13,513 bases of DNA from Candidatus Brocadiia bacterium (lineage in GTDB: Bacteria; Planctomycetota; PUPC01; DSUN01): positions 1-13,513 of the forward strand of contig JADHXT010000054.1 of assembly GCA_016782825.1 (NCBI GenBank), written 5' to 3'. The translations under genes were made by a program, and so were the position numbers. How positions within the stretch are numbered: position 1 is the stretch's first letter; every line of letters begins with the position of its first letter. The notes below the pieces were generated by a model, which had not been told where the DNA came from, did no database searches, and saw only the letters and a program-made list of their open reading frames with translations. Positions 1 to 6,910 of this stretch are shown here, piece after piece.

Positions 1-43
1 TGCTGGACGAAGGGGTTGCGCGAGAAGAGCAGCTCGACGTCCA
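1..43 (-). CDS. 5' end of an unidentified leftward gene (partial)
   Basis: Reading leftward from an ATG at 43-41, fourteen codons run off the window edge (MDVELLFSRNPFVQ). Every one of these codons ends in G or C, which matches the codon use of the clear genes here. The rightward reading of the same bases is less biased. The same leftward frame stays open upstream to a stop at 201-203, so an earlier start is possible, but that stretch runs through the REP-like repeats. No good ribosome binding site precedes the ATG. No family can be named from so few residues. It would lie downstream of, and in the same direction as, the oxidoreductase gene. Confidence 0.35.
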
Positions 44-111
44 TGACGTAGTAGTGTGGTGTCTCAACCAGACTGGCGACTATGCGGGCGAGCCCCGGAA
101 CGAGGTGGTTC

Positions 112-229
112 GTAGTTCCGCCTTCAGGCGGGGTTGGTAGCCCCGCCTTTAGGCGGACAAGAAACAGGAAGAGGGAAGGCCGGTCCGCTTGAAAGCGGAA
201 CTACGAACCCCGCCTGAAGGCGGAACTAC
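112..229. repeat. Cluster of four GTAG-headed REP-like hairpins (BIME-like)
   Basis: Four 20-base units each start with GTAG and then fold into a hairpin. Two point right: 112-131 (GTAGTTCCGCCTTCAGGCGG) and 137-156 (GTAGCCCCGCCTTTAGGCGG). Two point left: 185-204 (read on the minus strand GTAGTTCCGCTTTCAAGCGG) and 210-229 (minus strand identical to the first unit). Stems are six to seven base pairs with two-base loops. Units one and four also form a perfect 25-bp inverted repeat (111-135 against 206-230). A GTAG head before a short palindrome, in paired opposite orientation, is the known signature of REP elements mobilised by RAYT (Y1 tyrosine transposases). No RAYT gene is in this window. The cluster fills the gap between two leftward genes. 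Confidence 0.75.
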
Positions 230-299
230 GAGCGAAGAGCTCCGCGGCGATGGCCTTGGCCGGCCCCTGTCGAAACACGTCGCCTCCACACCTGACGTG

Positions 300-1652
300 T
301 TACACGTACCCGAATTCCCACCCCTTGCGCGGCACCCGCTTCACCAGGGCGTTGGCCTTGTCGCTGTTGGTGAACTTGCCTTCTCGGAAGTCGTAGGTGA
401 GCTTCTCGCGGACGAGGTTGGCCACGTTGCCGACGAGCATGATCTCGGTGAGGCGCGCGGAGTAGTCGAAGTCTGCCGACGAGCGCTCGCCCGTGCGGAC
501 GGCATTGAGGAAATCGGCTTCGTGCCCCTTCGAGCGCGGCAGGACGGCCTTGGGCCTGCCGACTTCCTTCATGAAGGTCTCGGGGAAGAGCCGCGTGCCG
601 TTCATCCACCAGCCCGAGACGGCCATGCCCTTGGTGCCGTAGTAGGCGCTGGGGTGCTTCGCGGCGGCCTTCACCCGCTCGGGGGCCACCGTCGGGGGTA
701 TCGGCTTGGCGTTGTAGTCGTTGTAGGTCCCGGAGCTCCACCGCATGATGCACGGCACCATGTCGCCGCGCTTGGGGAACTTCCAGGAGACGCGGACGGC
801 GTGCGGCCAGTTCGTCGCATTCGGTTCCTCGCCCTCGCATTCCACCTCGCAGGTGTCGGCTTCGTAGAGCTTCAGCGCCCACACCGCGCCGTCGGCGTTA
901 TGGCAGAACCAGTCGCCCAACAGCCCCGTGCCGTAGTCGAGCCATCCGCGCCATCTGGCCGGAACGATGCCGGTGCGGTACTCCCGCTCCTTGACCGGGC
1001 CTTGCCACAGGTCCCAGTCCAGGCTCTCTGGCGCCTGGGCCGGCTTGCCGGGGTTGCGCGAGCCGTAGTCCATCTTCTGGTAGGGCGGCCGCACGTGGGC
1101 CTCGCTCACGTCGCCGAGGCTTCCCTGCCAGATCCACTCGCACAGCAGGCGGATGTGCTGGCCGGAGTGGCCCTGGTTGCCCATCTGCGTGGCGACCTTC
1201 TTCGCCTTGGCCAGCTCGCGCAGCTTGCGGGCCTCGTAGAGGTCGTGGCACAGGGGCTTCTCGCAGTAGACGGCAAGCCCGGCGTCGAGGGCGCGGATGG
1301 TGGCGGGGAAGTGATGGTGATCGGGCGTGGCCACCCAGGCGGCGTCGACCTTCTTCTGCTCGTCGAAGAGCTTGCGGTAGTCGGTGTAGATCTTCGCGTC
1401 GGCGAAATTCTTCTTGATCCTCTTGATCGAGCCGGCGGCGTGCTTGGAATCCACATCAGCCGCCGCGACGATCTGCTCGCGGGAGGCAACGTTGACGCCC
1501 TTGCCTCCCATGCCGCCGATGCCGATGCAGACGAAGCGGATCTTCTCATTGGCGGCGTACGTGCGGGCCATGGCCGCGGAGCCGACCAGCAGAGAGGCCG
1601 ACGCTGCCGCGCCGGCGCGGAGAAGGTCTCGACGGGTGATTGGATTGCTCAT
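300..1652 (-). CDS. Tat-exported Gfo/Idh/MocA family oxidoreductase
   Basis: This is a 450-residue NAD(P)-dependent dehydrogenase-type protein of the Gfo/Idh/MocA family, which usually oxidises sugars or sugar-like polyols. Residues 6-14 (TRRDLLRAG) form a twin-arginine motif followed by a hydrophobic, alanine-rich stretch to about residue 30, so it is probably exported folded with its cofactor. The Rossmann fold opens at residues 39-52 with the glycine-rich GIGGMGGKG, and the family EKP motif is at 131-133 in VYCEKPL. The C-terminal half has the tryptophan-rich character of the bacterial subfamily. The start at 1652 is chosen because it puts the Tat signal at the N-terminus and has AGGAG upstream. 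The same frame is open without a stop to 2255, so a gene finder may wrongly fuse it to the DUF4037 relic. The substrate is unknown. Neighbouring pectin and xylan-type enzymes suggest a plant- or algal-sugar derivative. Confidence 0.9.
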   Translation of the reverse strand: MSNPITRRDLLRAGAAASASLLVGSAAMARTYAANEKIRFVCIGIGGMGGKGVNVASREQIVAAADVDSKHAAGSIKRIKKNFADAKIYTDYRKLFDEQKKVDAAWVATPDHHHFPATIRALDAGLAVYCEKPLCHDLYEARKLRELAKAKKVATQMGNQGHSGQHIRLLCEWIWQGSLGDVSEAHVRPPYQKMDYGSRNPGKPAQAPESLDWDLWQGPVKEREYRTGIVPARWRGWLDYGTGLLGDWFCHNADGAVWALKLYEADTCEVECEGEEPNATNWPHAVRVSWKFPKRGDMVPCIMRWSSGTYNDYNAKPIPPTVAPERVKAAAKHPSAYYGTKGMAVSGWWMNGTRLFPETFMKEVGRPKAVLPRSKGHEADFLNAVRTGERSSADFDYSARLTEIMLVGNVANLVREKLTYDFREGKFTNSDKANALVKRVPRKGWEFGYV

Positions 1653-1664
1653 GGTGATATGAGG

Positions 1665-1669
1665 CTCCT
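1665..1669 (-). promoter_or_regulatory. Ribosome binding site that fixes the oxidoreductase start
   Basis: Minus-strand AGGAG lies 12 bases before the ATG at 1652. The spacing is a little long, but it supports starting at the Tat signal rather than at the far upstream in-frame ATGs at 2207 or 2255. Confidence 0.5.
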
Positions 1670-1825
1670 GGCGGTCCGTAACAGGGGTTCGCCGCAGGCG
1701 GTTCAACGTACGAACGCCGCACGGAGCGGCGCGCGGCCAATGTACACGGTACGCGGCCATTCTGCGTCTTCGCACGGCAGCCGCGTATTGCCGTTGCCAG
1801 CAGGCCGACTGCGAGCGACATCTTG

Positions 1826-1855
1826 AGGCTACCACGGACGGCCAACGCCCGTCAA
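1826..1855 (-). promoter_or_regulatory. Candidate promoter of the oxidoreductase gene
   Basis: Minus-strand TTGACG (1855-1850), an 18-bp spacer, then TAGCCT (1831-1826). Transcription would begin near 1819, giving a leader of about 165 bases. The -35 box is identical to those before the UroD-like, pectate lyase and porin genes in this window. The leader contains a six-base-pair hairpin (CGCCGC/GCGGCG, 1715-1731). Confidence 0.5.
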
Positions 1856-1877
1856 ACGCGGGGTGTCCGAATACTGG

Positions 1878-1919
1878 TCCCAGATTCCGCGCAGGCCAAG
1901 TCAACTGCGCGATCTGGGA
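1878..1919. other. Inverted repeat (hairpin) upstream of the oxidoreductase promoter
   Basis: The arm TCCCAGATTCCGCGCA (1878-1893) pairs with TGCGCGATCTGGGA (1906-1919) with a two-base bulge and a 12-base loop. It lies between the DUF4037 relic and the oxidoreductase promoter. Neither strand has a T-run after it, so it is not a clear intrinsic terminator. It could be an RNA structure or an operator. Confidence 0.45.
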
Positions 1920-1966
1920 GAATGAGATCCAGGTGAACGGCACCGCGAAGACCGTTCTGAAGGCGA

Positions 1967-2207
1967 GCGTGAGCAGCGTCTCGAGAGTCTCGTCCGGCAG
2001 GGGGACGTCAACTCGGGGGCCCCAGTGCCGGTCGCGGCTGATCGCATCGTCCAGGCCAAGGCACTCGCTGCCCAGCCCGAGGCGCCCGCAGGCCGCAAGC
2101 GCCAACACCTGTGGGCACACGTGCTCCATCGAGGGCCTGACGGCCTCCTCGAAGAACTCCCGCCCGAGCTCCAGGGCAGTGACGTTCCCGTGCTCGTTCG
2201 CGCTCAT
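1967..2207 (-). pseudogene. N-terminal relic of a DUF4037 (nucleotidyltransferase-like) protein
   Basis: From an ATG at 2207, with AGAGGGG six bases before it (2220-2214), the first 80 or so residues look like the N-terminus of DUF4037 proteins. The relic runs from LELGREFFEEAVRP (about residues 12-25) to the diagnostic block GSECLGLDDAISRDRHWGP at 46-64, which resembles a nucleotidyltransferase GS...DD signature. After about residue 80 the resemblance ends, while the frame stays open by chance into the downstream oxidoreductase. I recall intact members as several hundred residues long, so this is judged a truncated gene. It starts 34 bases after the UroD-like stop codon, so it was probably once co-transcribed with it. 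The 3' limit given is approximate. It could still be translated as a short protein or as a fusion. Confidence 0.6.
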
Positions 2208-2241
2208 CACCGTCCCCTCTGTGGTTTCGCCCGAGCTCTTG

Positions 2242-3321
2242 TCAGTACCTGCCATAGTGTTCCGCCGTCCCGTACATGGCCACCACGTTCTCCGTCGGTG
2301 AGTTGTCCTGGAGCGCGTGGGTGGGTGCGAAGCAATAGCCGCCGCCGGGCATCATGATGTCCAGCGTGTCGCGACAGTAGTCCACCACGTCCTGCACGGC
2401 GCCGTAGGCCACCGGCCCCGCCGTCGAGATGCAGCCGTGGAACGCCAGGCGCCCGCCGAACGTCTCCTTGAGGTACGCGGGCGACATGTCTGTCGCTTCG
2501 GGCTGGAGCGTATCGACGACGTTCACGCCCATCTCGATGTAGTCCTCGTAGGCCCAACTGCTCGAGCCGCACGTGTGGATCATCACCGGCAGGTCGTAGG
2601 CCTTGGCCAGGTCGATGAACCTCTGGTGGCGCGGGCGGATGTGCTTGCGGAAGAGGTCCATGCTGATGATCGGCGCGATCTGCGTGCCCAGGTCCTCGCC
2701 AATCCACATGAAGTCGATCCCGCCCTGGGCGGCCTCGAGCACACGTCGGGCCACTTCGAGCTGGATCGCGAGCATGCGGTCGATCATCAGCAGGCCGGCG
2801 GGGTCGTCGGTGATGAGGTCCACAAACATCTGTCCCATCGAGCGGAGGAAGCCGGCGGTGTTCATGATGCACGCCAGACCCGCGCCGCCCACGTGGACGG
2901 CATAGCCCTCCAGCCGCTTGCACGCCTCGGCGACGCCGCTATAGTCGTGATCGTCGGGGGACGGCATGGGCCACTTGGCGACCGTCTCCTCGTCGGCGTC
3001 CCTGAGCGGGAAGTCGCAGTAGTCCCAGTAGCCGCCGCTGTCGTGGTCGACCCAACGGCGGTGGATCCCCCAGTTGTCCACCTTGCGGTCGCCGACATCC
3101 TCGTGCAGTCTCGCGCCAACGTAGGCGGCGCCGACGCCGCGGAAGTCGACGCCCAGACGCTGACGGAGACCCTCGCCGTCGTTCGGCTCCAGGCCGAAGT
3201 GGGACTTCAGTCGCCCATCGATGCCGGGGTTGGCCTGGTAGTTGATCGGCACGCGGTCGGCTTCGCAACTCGCGAAGGCCGTCAGCACGCGCTCCTTCGA
3301 CGTCATGGTCTGTTGCGGCAT
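2242..3321 (-). CDS. Uroporphyrinogen decarboxylase-fold protein, methyltransferase-like
   Basis: This is a 359-residue protein of the URO-D superfamily. The N-terminus (MTSKERVLTAFASCEADRVP) is the usual opening of the catabolic branch that includes corrinoid methyltransferases (MtaA/CmuA type), not of heme-pathway HemE. Likely zinc-type ligands are in MIHTCG (H249, C251) and FHGCIST (H295, C297), and the region VVDTLQPEATDM at 269-280 fits the barrel. Such proteins move methyl groups or act in catabolism; this one's substrate is unknown. The start at 3321 has a weak GAAGGA upstream. An alternative ATG at 3306 has none. It has its own promoter at 3367-3395 and is followed after 34 bases by the DUF4037 relic. 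No corrinoid protein gene is visible nearby. The family call is secure, the methyltransferase role is inference. Confidence 0.85.
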   Translation of the reverse strand: MPQQTMTSKERVLTAFASCEADRVPINYQANPGIDGRLKSHFGLEPNDGEGLRQRLGVDFRGVGAAYVGARLHEDVGDRKVDNWGIHRRWVDHDSGGYWDYCDFPLRDADEETVAKWPMPSPDDHDYSGVAEACKRLEGYAVHVGGAGLACIMNTAGFLRSMGQMFVDLITDDPAGLLMIDRMLAIQLEVARRVLEAAQGGIDFMWIGEDLGTQIAPIISMDLFRKHIRPRHQRFIDLAKAYDLPVMIHTCGSSSWAYEDYIEMGVNVVDTLQPEATDMSPAYLKETFGGRLAFHGCISTAGPVAYGAVQDVVDYCRDTLDIMMPGGGYCFAPTHALQDNSPTENVVAMYGTAEHYGRY

Positions 3322-3366
3322 GTGTCGGTCGTCCTTCGAGCGTTCGGCGCTTGGGGGTCTGACAGG

Positions 3367-3395
3367 ACTCTAGCGGCCCGCTGGCGCCCCGTCAA
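3367..3395 (-). promoter_or_regulatory. Promoter of the UroD-like gene
   Basis: Minus-strand TTGACG (3395-3390), a 17-bp spacer and TAGAGT (3372-3367). The predicted start near 3360 leaves a leader of about 40 bases before the ATG at 3321. It is embedded at the edge of the reverse-transcriptase relic read on the other strand. Confidence 0.6.
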
Positions 3396-3412
3396 CAGAT
3401 CGCGCGCTGGGC

Positions 3413-3679
3413 AGGGTCGGAGTCGCTGCCGACTTCGTGATGGCGTTCTCGGTAGAGCGTGATACCCGACGGGTGCTCGAAGTGTTGCCGAAACGCTTCG
3501 ATCGGTTCGGACTTACGCTGCATCCGACGAAGACTCGGCTGGCGAAGTTCCTTCGGCCCGCACGGCACGAGTCGCTGACGCGACGCGGCCCCTCGCAGGG
3601 GGTCGAGAGCTTCGGAACCACTGCGACAGCGCTGACGGGAAGCAAATGGGATCGCGTCTGCCTCATGGGCTGCTGCTGA
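3413..3679 (+). pseudogene. Reverse transcriptase (group II intron type) fragment
   Basis: The plus frame reads VAADFVMAFSVERDTRRV, then LEVLPKRFDRFGLTLHPTKT and RLAKFLRP. This matches the palm-domain stretch of group II intron reverse transcriptases (ltrA type), where the usual text is YADDFV...RRVLEVLPKRF...GLTLHPEKTRL. The catalytic YADD is changed to VAAD, losing the first metal-binding aspartate. Nothing of the N-terminal fingers or of the maturase and endonuclease domains is present. Past LRP the match fades, with only hints of the FLGFTHYW...W block, before a stop at 3677-3679. No intron domain V is evident next to it. It is a dead remnant of a mobile intron or retroelement. The left limit is approximate. 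Confidence 0.7.
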
Positions 3680-3696
3680 GCGTCAGGAGTGGCTCC

Positions 3697-3726
3697 TTGC
3701 GCGCGACGTGGGCTGACGGGTACGAT
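3697..3726 (+). promoter_or_regulatory. Weak candidate promoter before the lyase-like relic
   Basis: TTGCGC (3697-3702), an 18-bp spacer and TACGAT (3721-3726). It is weaker than the other promoters in the window. It would have served the decayed gene starting at 3794. Confidence 0.25.
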
Positions 3727-3793
3727 TGTGCCGAGAGCTGATGGATGTGCTGCAAGGGGTCTTGAGACCATTCCCAGGGAAGGGGTGGACGCC

Positions 3794-4307
3794 ATGCAGA
3801 AGGTCCTGGCTGCCACGAGCCTGATTGGCGTGCTTTGCGCCTGCACGGCGCTCTGCCATTCTGGCGAAGCGGCGTCCGTTGGCGAGCTGCCTCGCCCCGC
3901 GCATGAGCGGCCGTTCTTCATGCCTCCGCGCGAGCGCGCCCGCCTCCGCACGCAGATCCGGACACAGCCCTGGGCCAAGGCGGAGCGGGAGCGGATCCGC
4001 GCCATGGCAGCAAAGGGCGATGGCTTCTGGGCAGGGTTCCTCTATGCCCTGGAAGGCGGCCCCACTCACCTCCCGGCGGCCCGCGCCTACCTGATGAAGC
4101 ACGGCCGGGCGAGAGCCCCACGGTATCGGCTGCTTTGCTCGAGTTCCCCGGCAGCGAACTGCACCTGGCGTTCCAGTTCAGTCCCCGGTGTCCGTGACCT
4201 TCCGGGGTGCCGGGCTTGAGTTCCGCATCGGGGCGCTCAACCGCGAGCACTGGCAGCTTGGCTTCTGCAAGGCCGAGAGCTTTGACGCGTGGCGGGGGAG
4301 CAGGTAG
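3794..4307 (+). pseudogene. Frameshifted relic of a secreted polysaccharide-lyase-like protein
   Basis: An ATG at 3794, preceded by a purine-rich site (GGGAAGGGG, 3777-3785), opens a signal peptide (about residues 1-27). A region follows with ERPFFMPPRERARLRTQIRT, then QPWAKAERERI and AGFLYALEGG. This style, 'F-F-P-E-R-LR-I-PWAKA', is typical of the N-terminus of heparinase II/III and alginate-lyase-like proteins. After residue 100 or so the frame turns to nonsense and stops at 4219. Coding character continues in two other frames: ALLEFPGSELHLAFQFSP (4132-4185), then VTFRGAGLEFRIGALNREHW onward to a stop at 4305-4307. Codons in these pieces mostly end in G or C. The simplest reading is a gene that lost its centre and gained at least two frameshifts. 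The first 141 residues may still be made as a short secreted protein. The family assignment is tentative. Confidence 0.5.
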
Positions 4308-4310
4308 GCG
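4282..4310 (+). promoter_or_regulatory. Very weak candidate promoter of the tandem hydrolase gene
   Basis: TTGACG (4282-4287), a 17-bp spacer and TAGGCG (4305-4310). The -35 box equals that of the other genes, but the -10 box lacks the final T and the -35 lies within the relic's reading frame. It could be chance. Confidence 0.2.
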
Positions 4311-4363
4311 CCGTCACGCGGCGGCAACCGCTGGCTGCTGCCCCGAGGTTCTGCAACCGTTGT

Positions 4364-4367
4364 GGAG
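4364..4367 (+). promoter_or_regulatory. Ribosome binding site that fixes the hydrolase start
   Basis: GGAG lies seven bases before the ATG at 4375 and directly precedes a signal peptide. This rejects the 56-codon longer reading from 4207, whose added residues overlap the relic upstream and look non-coding. Confidence 0.6.
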
Positions 4368-4374
4368 CATTCCC

Positions 4375-6792
4375 ATGCACCCGATCTCCCGCGATGCCGT
4401 GCGTTCGTGCCCGCTGACCGCCCTCGCGGGCTTCCTGTGCGTCATGGTGGTGATGATGGCGAAGGGCGCTGCCGCGGCGGGCGACGAAGGCCGCCGCAAC
4501 CGCACGCTTGCGGACAGCCTTCGCGCTCTCGACACCCAGGTGCTGCCGCCGGCGAGGCGGGAATCCGCTGCGAACATGGTGCCCGATGACCTCGACCGTC
4601 GTCTGCGGGCGGCCGACCAGCGGAGCACGGCGGAGTGGCGGGCGATCGAGACCCGCGAGCAGTGGGCGCAGTTCCGCGCCGCGAAGCTGGCGCGCCTCCG
4701 CCAGGCCATCCGGCTCCGCCGCGGGGTGCCCGACAGGCCGAGACTGCGCGTCAGCGGCACTGTCGAGGGCGACGGATACCGCATCAAGAATCTCGTGTTC
4801 GAGAGCCGACCACGCCTGTGGGTGACGGCCAACCTCTACGTGCCCGCCGAGCCCACGGACTCGATGCCGGGGCTTCTGATCTGCCACAGCCATCACACGC
4901 CGAAGGAGCACGGCGAGCTCCAGGACATGGGGATGACGTGGGCTCGCGCGGGATGCCTCGTGCTCGTGCCCGATATGCTGGGCCACGGCGAGCGACGCCA
5001 GCATCCGTTCGTCACCGCGGCCGACTACCGCGAGCCCTACCGTGTGGGCCGGCAGGACTACTACTTCCGCTACGACGTGGGCATGCAGCTCCACCTGGCG
5101 GGCGAGACGCTGATGGGCTGGTTCGTCCACGACCTTCGGTGCTGCGTGAGCGTGCTGCTTGCCCGGCCTGGCGTCGACCCAAAGCGGATCATCCTCCTTG
5201 GCGCGGTGGCCGGCGGCGGGGACCCGGCGGCGGTCGCGGCGGCGTTGGATGAGCGGGTCGCCGGGGCGGTCGTGTTCAACTTCGGCGGCGCCGAGCCCGA
5301 ATCGCCCTGTCCGCTGCCCGAGGATGCCGAGGTCTCGTCCAACTACGCAGGCAGCGGCAGCTTCGAGTCGACCCGCAACCTGGCCCGGTCAGCCCGTGAC
5401 GGCTTCCTGCCGTGGACGATCGTCGGCGCCGTCGCGCCCAGGCCGCTGGTCTACGCCCACGAGTTTGCCTGGGACCGGCCCCGCGACCCCGTGTGGAAGC
5501 GGCTCCAACGGATCTGGGGCTTCTATGAGGCGAGCGACAGGCTGGCTGCGACCCGAGGCCGGGGCTCGGTCAAGGGGCGGCCGCCTGAGTCGACCCACTG
5601 CACGCACATTGGCCGGGTGCATCGCCGATTGCTGCACCCCATCCTCGCGCGCGGGTTCCGCATCTCGGCGACGGAAAGCGACGAGTACACGGGCCGGCTC
5701 GAGCCCGAGACGCTCCGCTGCATGACGCCCGATCTCGCCGAGGAGCTGAAGCCTGCGCGGCTCTGCGATCTGCTGCCCTGCATTGCAGGGCGCCGTGTCG
5801 CTGCGGCGCGCGGACGCCGCGCGCGGCTATCGCAGAGCGCTCTGCGCGAGGAGCTTCGCAGGGCATGGAGTGCGGTCCTGGGTTCCGTGGGGCCTCCTGC
5901 ATCGCCGAGCGCCGTCGAACGAGGCCGCGAGCAGCGTGAGGGGGTGACCGTGCTTCGGTTGCTCCTCGACTCCGAGCCGGGGATCCCGCTGCCGCTGGTC
6001 CTTCTGGTGCCTGAGGCGAAGCGGGGACGCCGGGCGCCTGTGGTCGTCGCCGTCGCCCATGCGGGGAAGGACGAGCTGCTGAGGCATCGGGCCGAGGCCA
6101 TCGCAGGGCTGCTGCTCGGCGGCGTGGCCGTGTGCCTGCCCGACCTGCGAGGGCTGGGCGAGACGGAGCCGCGGGGCTCGCGCGAGCTGTGGGGCGCGAT
6201 CACAGCCCAGTCGTCCACGGAGCTGATGCTGGGCGGGACCTGCGTCGGCGCACGCCTGCGGGACCTGCGAGCCGTGCTCGCCCACCTGCGCGGCCGCGAC
6301 GACGTGGACCCCACGCGCATCGCGCTGTGGGGCGACTCGCTCGCAGCCGCGAACCCCGCCGAGACCGACTTCCGCATCCCGAGGCATGTGGATGACCGCC
6401 CGAAGCGCCTGGAGCCGCTCGGCGGGCTCCTCGCGCTCTTGGGAGCGCTCTACGAGGACGGCGTCGCCGCAGTGTGTGTGCTCGGAGGCCTGAGCGACTT
6501 CCAGTCGGTCCTGCGCCATCAGGCCGTCCTCATCTCACACGACGTGGCGATCCCCGGCGCCGTGGAGACGGGCGACCTGCCCGATCTGGCTGGAGCATTG
6601 GCTCCGCGGCCTCTGCGGTTGGCCGGCCTGGTGGACGGGCTGAATCGCACACTGTCTCGATCTGACGTGGCCCGGGCATATGGCCGGGCGATCCAGCGGT
6701 ACCGCGACGCCGAGGCATCGGACAAGCTCGTCATCGATGCGGCGCGAAGCCCCTCGATCCAGTGGCTGTTGCGTCGGCTTCGCGGCAATTGA
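4375..6792 (+). CDS. Secreted tandem alpha/beta-hydrolase, acetyl-xylan-esterase-like
   Basis: This 805-residue protein has a signal peptide (hydrophobic core about residues 12-30, cleavage near AAAAG at 32-36) and two alpha/beta-hydrolase domains. Domain one (about 130-440) has LLICHSHHTPKEH, VLVPDMLGHGERR, the elbow-like GAVAGGGD at 276-283, a proline-rich VAPRPL and a histidine-rich STHCTHIG at 406-413. Domain two (about 520-800) has VVVAVAHAGKDE, CLPDLRGLGETE, an elbow GDSLA with serine 655, and ALAPRPLRLAGLVDGLN. The family is related to acetyl-xylan and dienelactone hydrolases and probably removes ester groups from polysaccharide outside the cytoplasm. In domain one the usual nucleophile position of G-x-S-x-G is valine. 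Domain two has the serine, but no histidine follows its acidic loop. Each half may therefore be incomplete. The fold is confident, the activity is not. Confidence 0.8.
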   Translation: MHPISRDAVRSCPLTALAGFLCVMVVMMAKGAAAAGDEGRRNRTLADSLRALDTQVLPPARRESAANMVPDDLDRRLRAADQRSTAEWRAIETREQWAQFRAAKLARLRQAIRLRRGVPDRPRLRVSGTVEGDGYRIKNLVFESRPRLWVTANLYVPAEPTDSMPGLLICHSHHTPKEHGELQDMGMTWARAGCLVLVPDMLGHGERRQHPFVTAADYREPYRVGRQDYYFRYDVGMQLHLAGETLMGWFVHDLRCCVSVLLARPGVDPKRIILLGAVAGGGDPAAVAAALDERVAGAVVFNFGGAEPESPCPLPEDAEVSSNYAGSGSFESTRNLARSARDGFLPWTIVGAVAPRPLVYAHEFAWDRPRDPVWKRLQRIWGFYEASDRLAATRGRGSVKGRPPESTHCTHIGRVHRRLLHPILARGFRISATESDEYTGRLEPETLRCMTPDLAEELKPARLCDLLPCIAGRRVAAARGRRARLSQSALREELRRAWSAVLGSVGPPASPSAVERGREQREGVTVLRLLLDSEPGIPLPLVLLVPEAKRGRRAPVVVAVAHAGKDELLRHRAEAIAGLLLGGVAVCLPDLRGLGETEPRGSRELWGAITAQSSTELMLGGTCVGARLRDLRAVLAHLRGRDDVDPTRIALWGDSLAAANPAETDFRIPRHVDDRPKRLEPLGGLLALLGALYEDGVAAVCVLGGLSDFQSVLRHQAVLISHDVAIPGAVETGDLPDLAGALAPRPLRLAGLVDGLNRTLSRSDVARAYGRAIQRYRDAEASDKLVIDAARSPSIQWLLRRLRGN

Positions 6793-6910
6793 GCGTCGGT
6801 CACGTTGGGGTTGAGCCTCTTCGAGATGCACCGCGTCGTTGCCGAGCGCTTCCTCAAACCAGGCGAGGACATGCACTGGTGGTGCCAACGCCGCAGCCAG
6901 GCGGCGCGCG
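6793..6910 (+). other. Gene-less stretch after the hydrolase
   Basis: Reading frames here (for example from 6805) change character within a few codons and match nothing known. I see no terminator hairpin with a T-run. It is probably decayed sequence that belonged upstream of the DUF6785-type relic. Confidence 0.4.

Noticed and set aside
1..140. A rightward coding reading ending in the first REP units
   Set aside because: Its third-position GC bias is lower than that of the leftward reading from 43, and it would end inside a repeat.
295..307. Small palindrome ACGTG-TTA-CACGT over the oxidoreductase stop codon
   Set aside because: Five base pairs with no T-run. Could easily be chance, so not called a terminator.
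1603..1820. A possible small leader protein (MSLAVGLLATAIRGCRAK) ahead of the oxidoreductase
   Set aside because: It looks a little like a signal peptide, but it has no ribosome binding site, starts at about the predicted transcription start, and quickly becomes arginine/proline-rich shadow sequence.
189..1826. A 545-codon rightward open frame opposite the oxidoreductase
   Set aside because: It is antisense to a clear Gfo/Idh/MocA gene, has no motif and exists because GC-rich codons rarely form stops on the opposite strand.
2317..3462. A 381-codon rightward frame opposite the UroD-like gene
   Set aside because: Same reason: it mirrors a gene with clear family motifs and has no protein signature of its own.
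4207..4374. A 56-codon N-terminal extension of the tandem hydrolase
   Set aside because: GGAG plus a signal peptide at 4375 mark the real start. The extension overlaps relic sequence in another frame.
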